This document shows positions 6,616 through 6,808 of a stretch of 6,808 nucleotides of DNA, one piece after another. Both the position numbers and the translations under genes were made by a program. The notes under the pieces were generated by a model, which had not been told where the DNA came from, made no database searches, and was given only the letters and a program-made list of their open reading frames with translations. Each line of letters begins with the position of its first letter. Position 1 is the stretch's first letter. This stretch comes from Aquimonas sp046318115 (lineage in GTDB: Bacteria; Pseudomonadota; Gammaproteobacteria; Xanthomonadales; Xanthomonadaceae), in assembly GCA_046318115.1 (NCBI GenBank), contig JBKCVA010000053.1:1-6808 (forward strand), read 5' to 3'.

Positions 6616-6656
6616 TCGGGCGCTTCGCTCCAGCCAAGATTCCCAGACATACACAA

Positions 6657-6661
6657 AGAGG
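6657..6661 (+). promoter_or_regulatory. tuf ribosome binding site
   Basis: AGAGG lies 8 nt before the tuf ATG at 6670. It is the same core as the rpsL site. The rest of the 54-nt fusA-tuf spacer holds only a weak 5-bp hairpin (6618-6622/6626-6630) and no promoter I can support. Confidence 0.8.
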
Positions 6662-6669
6662 TTTGCACC

Positions 6670-6808
6670 ATGGCCAAGGGTAAGTTCGAGCGCACCAAGC
6701 CGCACGTGAACGTGGGCACGATCGGTCACGTTGACCACGGCAAGACGACGCTGACTGCGGCGCTGACGAAGGTGGGCGCCGAGCGTTTCGGCGGCGAGTT
6801 CAAGGCGT
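6670..6808 (+). CDS. tuf: Translation elongation factor Tu (3'-truncated by the window edge)
   Basis: GTPase that delivers aminoacyl-tRNA to the ribosomal A site. Only the first 46 residues of a protein usually ~394-396 long are visible. They begin MAKGKFERTKPHVNVGTIGH and contain the P-loop GHVDHGKT at residues 19-26, which separates EF-Tu clearly from EF-G (AHIDAGKT). Start chosen: ATG at 6670, with AGAGG 8 nt upstream and an exact family N-terminus. It is the last visible gene of the str operon. The segment TKVGAERFGGEFKA resembles xanthomonad EF-Tu. Many proteobacteria carry two near-identical tuf genes, so a second copy elsewhere is likely, but it cannot be seen here. It is truncated by the window and not a pseudogene. 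Confidence 0.98.
   Translation, partial: MAKGKFERTKPHVNVGTIGHVDHGKTTLTAALTKVGAERFGGEFKA

Noticed and set aside
1..6808. Mobile element, CRISPR array, defence system or other novel protein system
   Set aside because: Nearly all of the window is five universal housekeeping genes in conserved order. No long repeats, transposase or foreign-looking segment was seen.

Overview
The window is a conserved information-processing cluster from a GC-rich proteobacterium: rpoC (5' end missing) - rpsL - rpsG - fusA - tuf (3' end missing), all on the + strand. The proteins look gammaproteobacterial. RpoC carries the large trigger-loop insertion. The S12 C-terminus (KRRQGRSKYGAKRPKK) and the start of EF-Tu (TKVGAERFGGEFKA) resemble the Xanthomonadales (Lysobacterales) as I recall them. 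A few EF-G segments also recall betaproteobacteria, so the order-level placement is an inference of moderate confidence.

Layout: 1-3303 encodes the last ~1100 residues of the RNA polymerase beta' subunit. 3304-3540 is the only long non-coding stretch (237 nt). It holds a run of six short hairpins, a good sigma70-type promoter candidate (3455-3484) and the rpsL ribosome binding site. rpsL (3541-3915), rpsG (3982-4449), fusA (4525-6615, GTG start) and tuf (from 6670) follow with spacers of 66, 75 and 54 nt. The first two spacers each contain one strong GC-rich hairpin. I found no convincing rho-independent terminator, so the transcript probably runs on past the right edge.

The genes act together in gene expression. 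RpoC forms part of the RNA polymerase active centre. S12 and S7 belong to the decoding centre and head of the 30S subunit. EF-G and EF-Tu are the GTPases for translocation and aminoacyl-tRNA delivery. In E. coli the rpoBC and str operons are far apart; here they are adjacent, so read-through from rpoC and a local str promoter could both feed rpsL.

There is no mobile element, CRISPR array, tRNA, rRNA or novel protein system here. What merits a second look is non-coding: the structured rpoC-rpsL spacer, including a possible structure that would hide the rpsL ribosome binding site only in read-through RNA; the two intercistronic hairpins; and the fact that all five genes share one reading frame, with three stop-free spacers.
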